A stretch of DNA of 64,000 bases from Cyclaneusma minus (taxonomy: Eukaryota; Ascomycota; Leotiomycetes; Marthamycetales; Marthamycetaceae): positions 930,001-994,000 of the forward strand of contig JAKZHN010000001.1 of the NCBI GenBank assembly GCA_037179335.1, in the 5' to 3' direction. A program made the position numbers and the translations under genes. Below, in pieces: positions 1 to 13,680 of this stretch. The first letter of the stretch is position 1. The number at the start of each line of letters is the position of its first letter. Under the pieces are notes generated by a model, which saw only the letters and a program-made list of their open reading frames with translations, was not told the origin of the DNA and searched no databases.

Positions 1-3000
1 GCCTTATTATTTATTTAATTATATATTAAATATATAATTTTTAAAAAATATAGCTGCTTTTATAAATATGGTAATTATATTTTAATTAAAATTATTAAAC
101 CAGGAAATTAACATTATATATTTTATTTGTATATTATAAATCCAAATTTTTCAATAAAAAGCTATATTTTATTTTAATTGGAAAAATTTAAAAGCCGGAA
201 TAATTAAAATAAGCTTTATAATTATTTTTAAAATTTAAACACATAATAAATATATAGTAAAAATATAAAGCTAATTTATATTATATAAAACTAAATGATA
301 ATAATTTAAAAATAAAGCAAATTATATATTTTTGCAATAAATATATTATATAATACATTTTTATATATTTAATATAATAATAAATAAATAAGCTATTTTA
401 AAATGAATTAAATATTAATTTTAATTTATTATAAATATTAGTAGCTAAATATAAATATAAAAATACAATGTTATATATATAATTATTATATTTATTAGCA
501 AAATAAAATTTATTAATATATATTTTATAATTAGCTATAATTTTTATTTTTAATTGATTAGCTATAAATATATTTATTATAAAACTTTATTATAAATTTA
601 CCAAAATTATACTATATAAATAAAATATATAAAATCATTTTAATACTAATAAATTATTATATTAAAATTATTAATACGCAATTGTTAAGAAAATTATTTT
701 TTAATAAAATTATTTATTTTATAAAATGTTTTAAAATTATTATATTTAATTATGGCTTTTTATTATAAATTCCGTATAATATACAAAGATAATATTTTAT
801 TTCATTTTTAAATAAATAGGCAAATAAAGTAAATAAACCAAATTTTAGAAGCTTATATATAATATTGCTATAATAATAAAAAAATAAATTAGGCAATTTA
901 ATTAATTATAATAAAATTTATTTATAATAATATAAAATAAGAATATTTGATTCTTTCTATAATATATAAGTATTATTTATAAATTAGCATTAATTTTTTA
1001 TATAATTTATAAAAATAAAAATATTTAATATAAAAAACCAAAAACAAAAACATATAATACGATAAATATGCATTATTGCAAAAATAGTGAAAATACTTTT
1101 AATAAATATATAGAATAATATGCAAAAAAATATAAAATTATAGATTTTAATAAAGAAAATTAAATCCTTTTATTTATTAAAAATATATGCTTTAAAATTA
1201 AACAGCTAGCAAAAATATATATAAACCTTTTTTTTATTATTAAAAGAGTAAAAGCCTAAATTTATTATTTAAAATTTCCGTTTAAAATTTTAATTAAAAA
1301 AATTATATAATACTTTTTATATTAGCTTTTTAAAATTTATTAAGTTATTTTAAAATAAATTTTATAAATGATATTTTATAAATTTAAAAAATTTAAAAAT
1401 AGTTCAAAATAGGAAATTAAAAACATAATAATATATAAAAAAAATTAAAAAAAATTATCTTATATTCTATATATAATTAAAAGGCCAAAATTAAAATTAA
1501 AATTAAATATTGGTTTAAACAAACCTTAAAAATACCCCGATAATTTTAAATAAATTTATTAAAACAATATTAAAGCTGGATTATAATAATAATGAAAAAA
1601 TTATAAAAAAGCGCAATTTGTTTAAAGAAATGCCAAAAGGCTAATTTTAGCTTTATATTTAAATGGAAAATATTTAATTATATATAATATTAAATAAAAA
1701 TAAAAATAAAAATATTTAAAATATAAAAATACAAATTAAATTATATTATATTATATTTTATAAAAAAGTAAATTAAAATATTGAAAGTTAAATAATAAGC
1801 TTAATTTAATTGAAAATTATAAAATACGCAGATAAAAATTATAAATTTTATATATTAAAAAACCCAATTAAAAATAAATATTATTTAAAATAAATTCGGT
1901 TAATAAAATTAAGAATTTAATAATATTTTTAAATTTTAATTTATATATATTAAATTTATAATTTTTATAATTTATATTATATTATTATTAATTTGGCGTT
2001 TTTTATATTAAACAAAATATTATTTAAAAAGAAATTTATTTATATTTTAATTAAATATACGCAAAGAAAACCGGAAAATAAATTTATTAAATATTATTAA
2101 ATATTAATTATTATGTATTTTAAAATATAAATTATAAAACTAATTTTAATTAAGGCTATTATTGCAATTATAATATTTTTAAATATATTGCATATTTTAT
2201 ATTTTTAAAAAATATAAATTTTAAAGCGAAAAAAAAATTAGCAGCTTTTATATTATTTTTTTAATTAAATCAATTTATTATTTTAATTAATATATTGGTT
2301 TTTAAAAAGACTTAAATTTTAATATCGCAACGGCGATAAAATATAAAGGCATTATAAATTATATTAAATAAATGAATTTAAATAGCGGAAGTTTATAAAA
2401 TAATAAATTAATTGGCAAAAAAAAAAAAAAAAAATCTAAATTTATTATATAATAAAAGGGCTTATAATTACCGCAATAATAATTATATTTAAAATTATTT
2501 GCAATTTAATTATAAATATCAAAAGCTTTATAAAAAAGGTTTAAATGGAAATTTTATATATAGCAAGCGCAAATGCGAATTTAAAATATAAATGCGGATT
2601 TGGTAAAAATATAATTTACATTTTATAGCAAAATTGCAAATTTAATATTATTATTATGATTATAAATAAAACATTTATTATAGAAAATTTAAAATAAATT
2701 ACTGCCAAAATCTTGTATTTTGCAATTAGAAATATTAAAGGCTATAATATTAAAAAAAAAGCCTGACTTTTATTAAAAGGGCATATATTAAAACACCCGT
2801 ATAAAAGCAATAATGAAAAAAAGCCTGCTTTATATAAATAAAATTTTAATAAGGCCTAATATAATTATTATAAAAAACAAATATTGAAAAAAGAAATGCC
2901 AAGAAAATTAAAAGAAAATTCATAATTCAAAACGCAATTAAAAATTAATATATTATTATTGCAAAAAACGCATAATGCGCGTATAAAAAAAAGGGTAAAA

Positions 3001-6000
3001 AATTGAAAAAACTCTAAAACCAATTATTTAAAATAAGCCGCCGCTATATTAAATTTTTAGCATTTATAAAAAGGTCATACGCGAAAACTGGATAAATATA
3101 TATAAGCTAATAAAAATAATAGTATTTTTAATAAATTTTAATATAAAAAAATAAAAATTGGAATAATAAAAACAATTAAATAAAAGCTTAAAATTAATTT
3201 AATAATAAATAATATAAGCTATATATTAGAATTAAGGCTTTAAAAAATAAATAATAATAAATTTAAAAATAATTATTAATAATAGCAAATTAATAAAAGC
3301 CTATTAATTTACGCGGCTAAAATAAAAAGCCGAAATTAATAACCAAAGCCAAATATTAAATTACCGGAAAGCGAAAATTTATATTTAAAAGCTTTGGGGC
3401 TTAAAGCTACAAACAAAAGTTATTATATAGGGCTAAAAAGGGCGTTTTGCAAATATTGTATAAAATATATGCGGTAAAAATGCATAAAAAATAAGCATTG
3501 CTTATTAAAAAAGCTAAGCAAAGCTTTTAGCGCATAATATTTAGGCGCTATTGATTTTATTTAAAAAGGGCAGCGGCTATTTTTTATAGCTAAGGAATAT
3601 ATATAACGCACCCTTATTTACCAATTTATTTTTAACTATTATAACAATCAAATATTATATTTATATTAATTTAAAAAAGCTTTTAAAAAGGCATTATTAT
3701 AATAAATAAATTAATACCAAAAGCGTTTATATTTTTATAAACTATTTTAAACTAATAATCAAATAATTTAAAATTTATTTTTCTAAATATAGAAAAATTA
3801 TTTAAATTAACCGTTTATAAATAATAAAATTAATATTTAAAGGAATTATTAATTTAGAAATTTGCAGTATTTTTAAAGGATAAAAAATATTAAATAACCG
3901 TCCGAATAGAAATTTTATTAATTTTTTCTTGGATTTTAAAAATAATAATAGCAAAAAACAATTTATTAAAAATGCTAATAGCAATTATATTTTTATTAAT
4001 TTATTTATAAAAAAGGCCGTATTACTTTTTGCCGCTATATTAAATGCTATAATATAGCCTATATTATTAAATATTATATAAAATAAATTATTAAAATTAG
4101 CAAAAACTAAATTTGAAAAAAAGGCTAATTTTTGAAAAATTAATTAATATAATATAACATTTTAATTATAATATATTAAAACTACTATAATATAGTATAT
4201 TTAATATAATGCAAAATAAATTAATTTTTATAAAAACTCTCATTGCTAATTTAAATGCTTTTAAATTAATATTTTTAAAATTAGCTATTAGCGCTTTTTA
4301 AAAAAAAACAAAAGCTAAACAAAAAACCTAAAAAACCATATATAAAAGCTATTTTAAAAATAAAAATTCCAGTATTTATTTTAATTGATAATTATATTAA
4401 ATTTAATAATAATAATATATTTAATTTGCCCGCTGCCAAAATTATTAAATTTTCTAAATTAAATTTTCTGCTTAATAATGGTTTTTATTTTATAAAAGCC
4501 GTAAAGCATTAATGCAAGAATAATAATATTAATTTAAATAAGAAAAAATTTAAAACATAAAAAGCAAAAAAGCGAAAGGAAAAGCTATAATGCATTATTA
4601 TAGCTATATTGGCGCAAATTAATTATAATAATAAAAGTTTGAATAATTTAATTGGTTTTTTTATAAAAAAGGTTTTTCATCAATAAAACTTTGCAATATT
4701 AAAATTCCGCAAATATATAAAAAAGCTATAAATAATTTAATTTATAGCCAGCGTTAAAAAACACCTATAGTTAAAAAGATTATTTTATGTTTAAGTAATG
4801 GAATTTAATAAATAGTTAAATATTTATTTAAAGCAAATTTAATTTTTATTAAATAATTATATATAATTAAAATAATTATTAATGGAAGAATTAAATAATT
4901 TAAAGCTAGATTTATTATTTATACGTTTAATTAAATATTTGGCAAAATCTATATCAAAATATTTATTTTTATTATTTTTATAAAATGTTTTTAATTATTT
5001 TTGTTTTTTGTTATTTTCTTTAAAAAAAAGACTAGCAATTTAATATTAAAAACGCTTTTATAAAAGCTAAAATGCTATTTAAAATTTCTTTTAATTTTCC
5101 AAAAAGTATTATTATTTTGGAAAATAAAGTCCTTTAAAATTTAAAAAGTTTTTACGAATTAAAATAGGCTGCAAAAATTTAAAATTCTTTAATAAAATGA
5201 AAATTAAAAAAAATAGAAATTTATTTAAAGCTTGGCTAATTTGTATATTTATTTATGTTTTAAATACGGTATTAAGCTTTTAATATATATTAATAATATA
5301 ATTGCAGCCTGCAAAAATAAAGCCTAATTTTTTTAATTTTATTTTAAGCTTTTCAATTGCTTTAATATTAAAAATTTAAAAAACAATAAAACAAATTCTC
5401 GGTATAAAAATAATAAAACACTGGAAAGCCAAAGCCCTTTATATTAATTAAAAGCAATATTTTTAAATTATATTAAATTAATTTAAAATTATTAAAATTA
5501 TGATTTATTTTAAAAAAATCCCTATAGCGAATTATAACGCCTTTTAATTTTTCTTTTCCAATAATATTTAAATTAATATTAAAAAATACCAAAAAATAAT
5601 AAGCAGCTTTATATTTGCTATAATATTTATTAAACCAAATATAGCTTTTATTTTAAAATAATTAGCGCAATATATAGCTAATTTATTAAAATACTATAGC
5701 AAAGTATTTAAAACCCTGATGAAATATTTTAATACCATTATAAATTATAAAATATATTATAGGCCTAGGGGAAAAGACTTTAAAATCGTTATTTATTCCA
5801 ATTTTAATTGGGCCAGCAATAAAACCAACCGGGGTAGCGTTTTTGAAAGCGTAGCTATATTTTATAACGAACCGATTTTATAAACCAGCAAAAAGCAAAA
5901 TCCGTAATTATTTTATTTATTAAATTTAAATATATTGCTTTTTCGTTTTATATTAAACAAAATTAATAGCTAGCCCAAATTTTCCAAAATTTGGATTATT

Positions 6001-7166
6001 TATAGCATATTAAATAAAATCTAAATAGCATTTGCATGCTTGAAAACAATACCGGATCCTTATGCCTAGTTAAAAGTCCCAAAAAAAATTAAAAAAATAT
6101 ATAAACGTTTTTTATTATTTTATTAACAATTTAAAGAAAAATAAAAAGCTTAGTATTAAATATATATTAATAGATCAAATAATGGCCAATAAATTAATAA
6201 AGCTATTATAAAGGGTTAAATTTAAATTTTTTATAAAAATATTAGGAATAATTACGTAAATTTATAAAATAGCCTTTATAAGAAAGTATTGAGAAATAAA
6301 TGCAATAGCTATTATAGAAATAATTATATAGTATTTTGCTTAGCTAGAATAGAGTTAGCGTCTTTTATAAATTAAATATTTATAATTTGGGAACGCTTTT
6401 AATTTAGAATTTTAAGCAATTAATACAATATTTTATTTACCCTTATAATCAGCGTTTTATATCAGGTTATACCAAATTAAACGCCATTTTTTTAATACCA
6501 GGTTTAATAGCTATTTTGTTTAAAAGGGTTAAATATATTAATTTTTTAAATTTAGCCTTAATAAAAGCATTGCTAATATTAAAATAGCGGTATTTTATAT
6601 TTTGCCAAGCTGTTAATAGCCAAAAAAAAATCCTAAATATATTTATATAAACCATTGGTAAAATTGTATTAAAAAGATCCTTTTTATAAATTTAAATAAA
6701 GCCGCGGATTATTAAACGGGCTTTCATATTTATTTAAATTACCATTTAAATTTAATTTAATTGTAAATATCTATTTAATAAAAATTAAATTAAAAGCTAT
6801 TTATATAGCTATTTTAATGTAAATATTATTAGCTATTAAATTTTTAAATTTTATTATAATAGCCTTTTTTTAATTGTTTTTATATAAAGGATTATTTACG
6901 GTTTTTTTTATAAATTTTTAAAATAGAAATATCCAGGATTCTTTTAATGAAAAAGGCAAATTTGTATAAATTGTTTTTATTTCCGGCTATAATTGCTATA
7001 AAAGCCTTTAAAAACTGGCTTTTGTATAAAATTCTAATTTTAATAATATTGCGTTTTAAATATTTTTATTTACTAATTATTTAGGCAAAGAATTTTTATA
7101 AAGCTTTAAATAGCAATTATTTATAAATAATAAATATAGCCAAAAGCGCTTTATTAATATTTATAA

Positions 7167-7235
7167 TATTTATATTTATAGTATTTATATTTATAGTATT
7201 TATACTTATAGTATTTATATTTATAGTATTTATAG
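7167..7235. repeat. 15-bp tandem repeat, about 4.5 copies
   Basis: Four consecutive 15-bp units (TATTTATATTTATAG, third copy with one T to C change) at 7167-7181, 7182-7196, 7197-7211 and 7212-7226, followed by a partial copy. It lies in the AT-rich block and is probably a local slippage product. Confidence 0.9.
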
Positions 7236-8376
7236 CTTTTAATTCAGAATTTAATTTGGGTGCATTTATTATAATAATATTATTTTTATAATAGGGGCTT
7301 TAAAAGAAAATTAAACCGATTTAAATTTTGTGTTATTAAATTTAAAATAAAATACAGTTTTTTTTATTGAAGGCTAAAATTACTATTTTTAATTCAACAG
7401 CTTTAATTGGCTTATTTTTAAATATTTCGTAATTGAAAAAGGGCTTTTGGGCCTTTCTTTTATTAGGATTAATTTACTAATATAATGGCGATTAGAAAAT
7501 TTATTTAAAATTTATAAAAATTATAAAAATTGTTTTTTAGCTTTAAATTTATAATTTCGCTAGGGCTTTTTTTATTTTATTTAATAATAAATTATATAGC
7601 TATATATTTTAAATTTGGATAATATAGCCTATATTATTTAATAGTATTTAAATTATATTCTATAATTTTTTTCCCTATAAATAAAAGCTTATTTTTGCGG
7701 CTTTTTTAAAAAAGCCTTTTTCTATTAATATAAAACCAAATTCTGCAACTCTAAATTTTAATATTTTTCTATTTAAAAAGCTTTTTAATTTAAGCTTTTT
7801 TTAAATTAATTATTTTTTCTATTAGTTTTTCTGCTTTACTAATTTTTTTTATTTTTTTTTTATTTTCCAGTTTTAGTTTTTTATATTAAGCAATTAAAAT
7901 ATAATATTTTTTTATTTTTAATTTTATAGCAAAGGCCTAAATTTTCCTTATTTGGCTATTATTTTTTTTAGTAATTAAATACTTTTATAAATATTAAAAA
8001 CAAAATGCTAGCTATATTAAAATATATTAATTTTATAATTTTTATTCTATAATTTGCAAAAATTCTGGAAATATAATTTTGTATTTCGACAATATTGCAA
8101 TTTTTATAATAATAGAAAATATTAGAAATTTTATTTTATTTTTAAAAATAGTAATAAAATGCAATTTATTAATTTTGGCTAAATTTAAATAAGCTTATTT
8201 ATAATGGAATAAAAGAAAATTGCCTAATAGCTTTTTGCTATTATTTTTTCCGATTTGCTTTTTTAATTATTTTAATTTTCATATTTTTAGACGTTTTGGT
8301 TTTAATTTTGGCCTTAAATTAAATCGCTTTCATTATATTAAATATTAGCGCTTTTTAAGCTTTAATTAATAGCATC

Positions 8377-8472
8377 TTTTATATTATAGCAATTGGTATA
8401 TTTTATATTATAGCAATTAGTATATTTTATATTATAGCAATTGGTATATTTTGTATTATAGTAATTAATATT
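8377..8472. repeat. 24-bp tandem repeat, four copies
   Basis: Four head-to-tail 24-bp units at 8377-8400, 8401-8424, 8425-8448 and 8449-8472. Each carries the core TAGCAATTGGTATA or a close variant. The last copy is the most diverged. Lies inside the AT-rich block. Confidence 0.9.
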
Positions 8473-11308
8473 TTTAATATATTATATTAAAGTATTTTTA
8501 AAAAAGAAAAGTTTAATATAAGAAAAAAGTATTTAAAACGCTTTTAATTTTTTTAATTTTGATAAAAAAAGCAGCAAAGTAAAGGGAAGTAATAAAAGAT
8601 AATTATTTAAATGCTAATGCTAATTTGGCTATTATATTTATAAAATCTATAATATATAAGCTTTATTATATAAATGCTTTAAAAATAAGATTTTCAATAT
8701 GCTAATTTTTAAAATATATGCCATTTTGATTAAAATTCTTTAAAAATTCTTTTTAATAAATTTTTCTATTTAAAAGCAAATTTATTTCCAAATATAAAAT
8801 ATATAAAATATTTTTAAGCAAGTATTTTCCATTTTAAATCTTTGTTAATATAGTGCTAATTTAATTTAAATATAGCCTTTTTCTTATTTTAATAATTTTC
8901 CATTAATATAATTTTAAAAATTTAAAAAGTAAAAAAAAAGATGTTATATATAATATAGTATTAAAATTGGCAATTTAAATAAAATAAGGAATTTTACCGG
9001 CAATGCTAATAAAATTTTAAATAATATATACCATTTCTTTTAAGCTTTAAAAAAATAATTTTAATTTTAATACTGCTTTTAGCAATATGGGCTTTTTTTG
9101 TTATTGGGATCTTTATTAAACCGGTTATTATAATATCTTGCATTATGTTTTAATTTATAGCAAAATAAGGATATCTTTTAATACTATTATAGCTTTTTTA
9201 GCTATATCGAAAATATTTAATTTAATTATAAAACAGTTTGCTATTTTTATAGCTATTAATTTTAGCTTTGCAAGGGATATTAATAAGGCATTTATTTTAT
9301 AGCTTATTAAATTGTTCTTTTTATATTTGCCTTTTTCATTTTATTTTTATAAAGCAGTAAAATAGGCAGTTTTTTTTTAATTATAAAAAGGCTTTTTTTT
9401 TGCAAATTCATTTTTTAAACAATATTTAAATTATATTCATTTAATATTATATTTTTAAATATAATATATTTTGCTAAAACAATATAATCATATAATATAA
9501 AAGAATTCTTACTATAAATCATTATATAAAATAGATTTAATTAAATAATTTAGCGGCGGATAGCATAGAATTTAATTTAAAAAATTTTAATAATGGAATT
9601 TAAAATTTATTTAAAATTGGCAATTTTGCAAAAATAAAAATTTATAATAGTGGTAAAAATTATAAAACACTTTTATCCAGAATATTTTAAGCGTTTATAT
9701 AATAAATTTTAATATTAGTAGCCTTTTTATTTAATTAATTAAAATAAATATAAATTTTATAAAAGGCTTTAGCAATATTTGTTTTATATTCCCTTTTTAA
9801 ATTTTTATTTAATATAATTTGCTTTTTATTTGCTTAAATAATATTAAAATTTGCAATATATTAATTAAAAATAATAATTATAATACACCAAATATTTTTG
9901 CTTTTAAAAAACAATTTATTATAATAAATTAATAACTATATTGATTTGGAAAATAGAAATTTATTATTATTATTATTAATTTATAAATAAATTTGTAAAA
10001 AAATAATATTATGCTAATAAATAATAGGTTTTAAAACTATAGCGCTATAAAAAAATGCAAAAATATAATACTATATTAGAATTTTAAAAAATTTAAAAAT
10101 ACGGTATTGCAAAGTTTTTATTGGAAATAAAAAAAATATAGCATTGCAGGTTTTTTTTCGCTTTAAAACTATAATGCTATAAAAATTTTAAAAATACGGC
10201 GCTATAATTTTTTTTAATTATGCTAAAGCATATTAATAATTATAATTTATTTAAATCCAATGGAAGCTAAATTCTTTAAATATATTATATTAAAAAAAAG
10301 CTATTTTATAATTTAAAAATATTATACGTTTCTTTTTCGCTTATATATGCAAGGGTGGCGTAACCTTTTATATATAACCAGGGTATTTTGGCAAAAAATT
10401 AATTCGAACCATTAAAAGGGCATTTTAATAATTTTTGCATTTTTCCAAATCCATTTAAAAAAATTATTTAAATACAAAATAATTTTTTAAAGCTTATATA
10501 AAATTGAGATACAGCTTTGCCTTTAATTATTTTAATAAAAAATTTAATTTGCTTATAATTAATATTATAAATTATATTATTGATTTGCAAAATATAGCGC
10601 AGTTTTGATTTTTAAATTAAGAATTTTTTTAACGCTTTAAAAACAAATTCCGGTAAATTTTTTAGGAGTTTTAATACGGCGGTATAAATAGCCGAAAAAA
10701 ATATTATTTTTAAAATAAAAAATAACAGCTTTAATATTAGTAAGCTGGTCTTATAATTTGGCAATTTTAGTTATATATATATTAATTTTTTTTATTATAT
10801 AATTAATTAAAAAAATTATTTATGGCTTTATTAATATTACATAAAAAGGTTTTTAAATAAATATAATTTTTAATTATAAAATTAATAAGGATCTTTTTCA
10901 AAAAAAAATAGCGGCGTCGAAATCAATGCTATTATGGTTTTTATTGGCAAAATATTTAAAAGCGGTTTTAAAATATAAAAATTCTATAATTTTAAACTGC
11001 TTAATTATTGCATTTGCAATAATTGCAATAAATATAAAAAATATAATATAAGATTTTTTAATTTAAAAATTGCAAAATTTATTAAATTATAAAATTTGGA
11101 ATAAAAATGCGTAAAATTTAAAATTGAATTTGGAATTTATGCAATTTTAAATTGCCGTTTTTTTGCAATATAAAAGGCTATAATTATTTTAAAGGAATTT
11201 AAATTAAATTAGCCAATAAAAAAAGCTTATAAATTATTACGGTAATTTAAAGGCAAAGCAAAAATTAGGGTAAAGCAATATTATAAGCTAAAAAAGGAAG
11301 TCTCCAGC

Positions 11309-11420
11309 CCTGCAGGATTTTAAAAATCCTGCAGGCTAGCGCAAAGCGCTAAAGGCAGGTGCCTGGCACATGAGGGCTCGGGGCGCGTGGCGCGTGCCCG
11401 GGGCGCGTGCCTAAGGCACC
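11309..11420. repeat. GC-rich cluster of short palindromes at the AT-block boundary
   Basis: A perfect 13-bp inverted repeat (CCTGCAGGATTTT, one-base centre, then its complement) occupies 11309-11335. It is followed at once by AGCGC/GCGCT (11338-11350), AGGCAGGTGCCT, and three copies of GGCGCGTG (11382-11389, 11389-11396, 11402-11409). The change from about 80% AT to strongly GC-rich happens within a few bases. No function is assigned. It could be the end of a mobile element or a structured boundary sequence. Confidence 0.7.
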
Positions 11421-11974
11421 TAAGGTCAATACTGTGACACTATGACCAAAAGGCATCTACACACCAGCCATCATGCTTACGATGTTTTGTAAACCAGCTC
11501 TTTATATTGTCTACCTTGCGAAAGATTTCAGTATATCAGGAATCAGCAATCATAACGTATACGGTATACCGTAGTTAGGGGGCTTAACGGACTAACGGAT
11601 ACCATTGTTAGAATATCTCGTAGATACCGGGATTAGGACACCTAAGAGTAGATCAGAAATATCAAGTTTTCTGGAATCTCCCAAGCCTTTCGAAACATCA
11701 TCGGTCCCCACGTGGTCATCATATACCTCCGCTACAACCACGGGGCTTCGCCAGGCCCTTCCGCCAGCCAGAATATCTACTAGCACGCCTTATTATACCC
11801 TCTACAGCATCTCAATCCCCAGACATCCCAAGCCACTCAGGAAGAGATATATAGGGCTACGCTATGGCACGACTTCGAAACCTGCAGCCTCAGCATGATA
11901 ATATTTTTCCCAGACTTGTTGCATGGCACAATCAAAGCTTGAAGAAAATGAGACGCAGAAACAAACGATTCAAC
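11421..11974. other. Intergenic or degenerate sequence, no gene recognised
   Basis: Base composition is normal again. Frames are open on both strands between 11592 and 11898 (97 codons on +, 64 on -), but neither peptide resembles a family I know, and both strands being open argues against coding. A small palindrome GGTATACC lies near 11560. Confidence 0.5.
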
Positions 11975-12383
11975 CAGGGCTCCTAATAGTTTTGGACCCA
12001 AACTGAACTGGCAGTTTAAACTGGTTCAGTTTGAGAAATTTAAAACTGAACCAGTTCAGTTTAAGGGTTGAACTAAACTGGCAGTTTACCCTGAACTGGC
12101 AGTTTGGGGAAAAAATATGGATTTTTAGGGGAAAAACCTCTTTTTTCAGCCGCTAAAACATTAACCCGTATTTTTTAGTTCCCGAAAATTAATTTTTCAG
12201 CCGCTAAAAATTTAATCCGGATTTTTAGACCCGGAAAAATATTATTCCGGGCGGTAATATAGTCTTTCCGGGCCTTTCAATTAAATTGCAGTTCAAACTG
12301 AACTGGCAGTTTACCCCCTAAACTGCCAGTTTCGGTTCAGTTTAACCCTCAAACTGAACTGGTTTGAACTATTAGGAGCCCTG
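11975..12383. mobile_element. Non-autonomous hAT-like MITE, 409 bp
   Basis: The ends are perfect 17-bp terminal inverted repeats: CAGGGCTCCTAATAGTT at 11975-11991 and its complement at 12367-12383. They are flanked by a near-perfect 8-bp target duplication (GATTCAAC at 11967-11974, AATTCAAC at 12384-12391; the single difference is a G/A transition). The CAGGG terminus and 8-bp duplication are typical of the hAT superfamily. Subterminal regions carry several copies of AACTGGCAGTTT in both orientations, a pattern expected of transposase-binding repeats. The middle has two copies of TTTTTCAGCCGCTAAAA. No transposase is encoded. Confidence 0.85.
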
Positions 12384-12591
12384 AATTCAACATTAAAGGT
12401 CGGGTCGGAGTCTATGTGTTTGGTATGCGCGCTGAAAAGGATTGCTCGCCATCAAATGAAGAGTAAGTCCCGCAAAGCCACCATGCAGACCGCCAGACGC
12501 CTTGCTGATGCTCAAAGCACAAGTATACACACCCTATCATCAAAGCTCAACCGACTCCCGCACACCCACAGACACCACCAGGCCAGACTTT

Positions 12592-13680
12592 CTACCGGAT
12601 CTTATCCACTCGCTTCTTGGCAATATTGATCTTGTTTCCAACACGATCAACATCCTCATCCACACGCCTCAACATCTCCTCCTGATACTGCAGCTCCTCG
12701 TTGATAGCAATACCCATAGCCTTCTGGTTCCTCACCAGCTTCCCCAGCTCTTCAACATCAAGATCCTGGTCTTCCATGATTTGCTTCTGCAGCTGCAACA
12801 CACCCTGATTGTCCAACTCTCTCGTTTTGGCCGTCTCGGGTACAGGGGCGCCTAGCACTCGTCCACTGGGCTTGCTGACATGTGGTCCGAACAGAGCGCT
12901 TTTGTCTTGTGCAGTTGCTGCAGCAGGAGCACCTGCTCGATTCTTGGTCGCAAGACTGAGTGCTAACTTCTCCAGGCCCTCCTTTTCGACTTTTGCACTG
13001 GCCAGCAAGTCGCGGCGTCGGCGCATTTCTCCTTCGCCGATACCACTTCCTCGTCTGCCACTTCTCTCGTTGTCGTTCATGGTCTTGAGTCCTTCATCCA
13101 AGCTTCCGATCAGTCCACCAGCTTTTACTAAGCATCTCTTCGCATTTGCCGAAGCCTCGTGTTGTCCTTGAGCAGTAGTTGCACCATCTCTCCGGCCCAG
13201 AAATAGTCGAGCATCGTGTAGCTGGCCTTTCAACTCGCGATGTACATCCAGCCAGACAGTTGGATCGGCAGCAGGGACATGGGATGATGCGCCAACCATA
13301 GCCATAGCATCGCTTCGGCTCGAGTTTGTGTTGCTGCTAGGAAGGTTGAGGAACTGGCGCCAAGCACTCGTGTCGCGCCATCGTCGGTCTGGCGACTCTG
13401 CTATTGATTTCAGATAGGCTTCCAACCCAATGCGTCGGGCTTCGGTGAGTTCGGGCGATTTTGATGTAGATTTGAACCACGATTTGCCGGGCAGAGGAGC
13501 GGGTGGTGGGCTGCCGATGGCAGAGGTTAGATTGGTATGGAGAGTGGCGAAATCGGAGTAGCGTTTTTGTACCACGTAGGTGCGGAGAGGGAGGCGGAGA
13601 GTGATGTTATAGAGGGTGAATGGGGTTGGAGTCGTCGAGAGGACGGTTGATGGGATGGAAATTTCGACGGGCGGAGCCAT
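12592..13680 (-). CDS. VAM7: VAM7-like SNARE with PX domain (vacuolar fusion)
   Basis: A single-exon gene of 362 residues. The start at 13680 is chosen over an in-frame ATG at 13782 because its context (CCCAAATGG) is good and the PX fold begins there (APPVEISIPS). The N-terminal PX domain contains the RYSDF phosphoinositide-binding motif and the proline-rich PPPAPLPGKSW loop. The C-terminal 60 residues form a Qc-type SNARE coiled coil with AINEELQ around the central glutamine layer. There is no transmembrane segment, as in yeast Vam7, which is recruited to the vacuole by PI3P and drives homotypic vacuole fusion within the SNARE complex. The middle is basic and low in complexity. Divergent from LOS1. 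Confidence 0.9.
   Translation of the reverse strand: MAPPVEISIPSTVLSTTPTPFTLYNITLRLPLRTYVVQKRYSDFATLHTNLTSAIGSPPPAPLPGKSWFKSTSKSPELTEARRIGLEAYLKSIAESPDRRWRDTSAWRQFLNLPSSNTNSSRSDAMAMVGASSHVPAADPTVWLDVHRELKGQLHDARLFLGRRDGATTAQGQHEASANAKRCLVKAGGLIGSLDEGLKTMNDNERSGRRGSGIGEGEMRRRRDLLASAKVEKEGLEKLALSLATKNRAGAPAAATAQDKSALFGPHVSKPSGRVLGAPVPETAKTRELDNQGVLQLQKQIMEDQDLDVEELGKLVRNQKAMGIAINEELQYQEEMLRRVDEDVDRVGNKINIAKKRVDKIR

Larger units (their letters stand above)
1..11298. repeat. AT-rich, RIP-like gene-free block (runs off the left edge)
   Basis: About 11.3 kb of extremely AT-rich sequence dominated by TA dinucleotides. The longest open frames are around 60 codons and are made of Ile, Lys, Leu, Asn and Phe, as expected by chance from this composition. 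No protein domain, tRNA or rRNA is recognisable. In Pezizomycotina such blocks usually come from repeat-induced point mutation (C to T) of transposon copies; that is inference here. Slightly less degraded patches occur near 3300-3600, 5700-6060 and 10330-10440 and may be remnants of separate elements. A centromeric or subtelomeric AT block is an alternative. Mitochondrial DNA is unlikely because no respiratory or rRNA gene is seen. Confidence 0.85.

Noticed and set aside
1..11298. Mitochondrial origin of the AT-rich block
   Set aside because: No mitochondrial protein, rRNA or tRNA gene in 11 kb, and it is joined directly to nuclear sequence.
11605..11898. 97-codon frame beside the hAT-like MITE
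   Set aside because: No recognisable product; the opposite strand is also open and the composition is not clearly coding.
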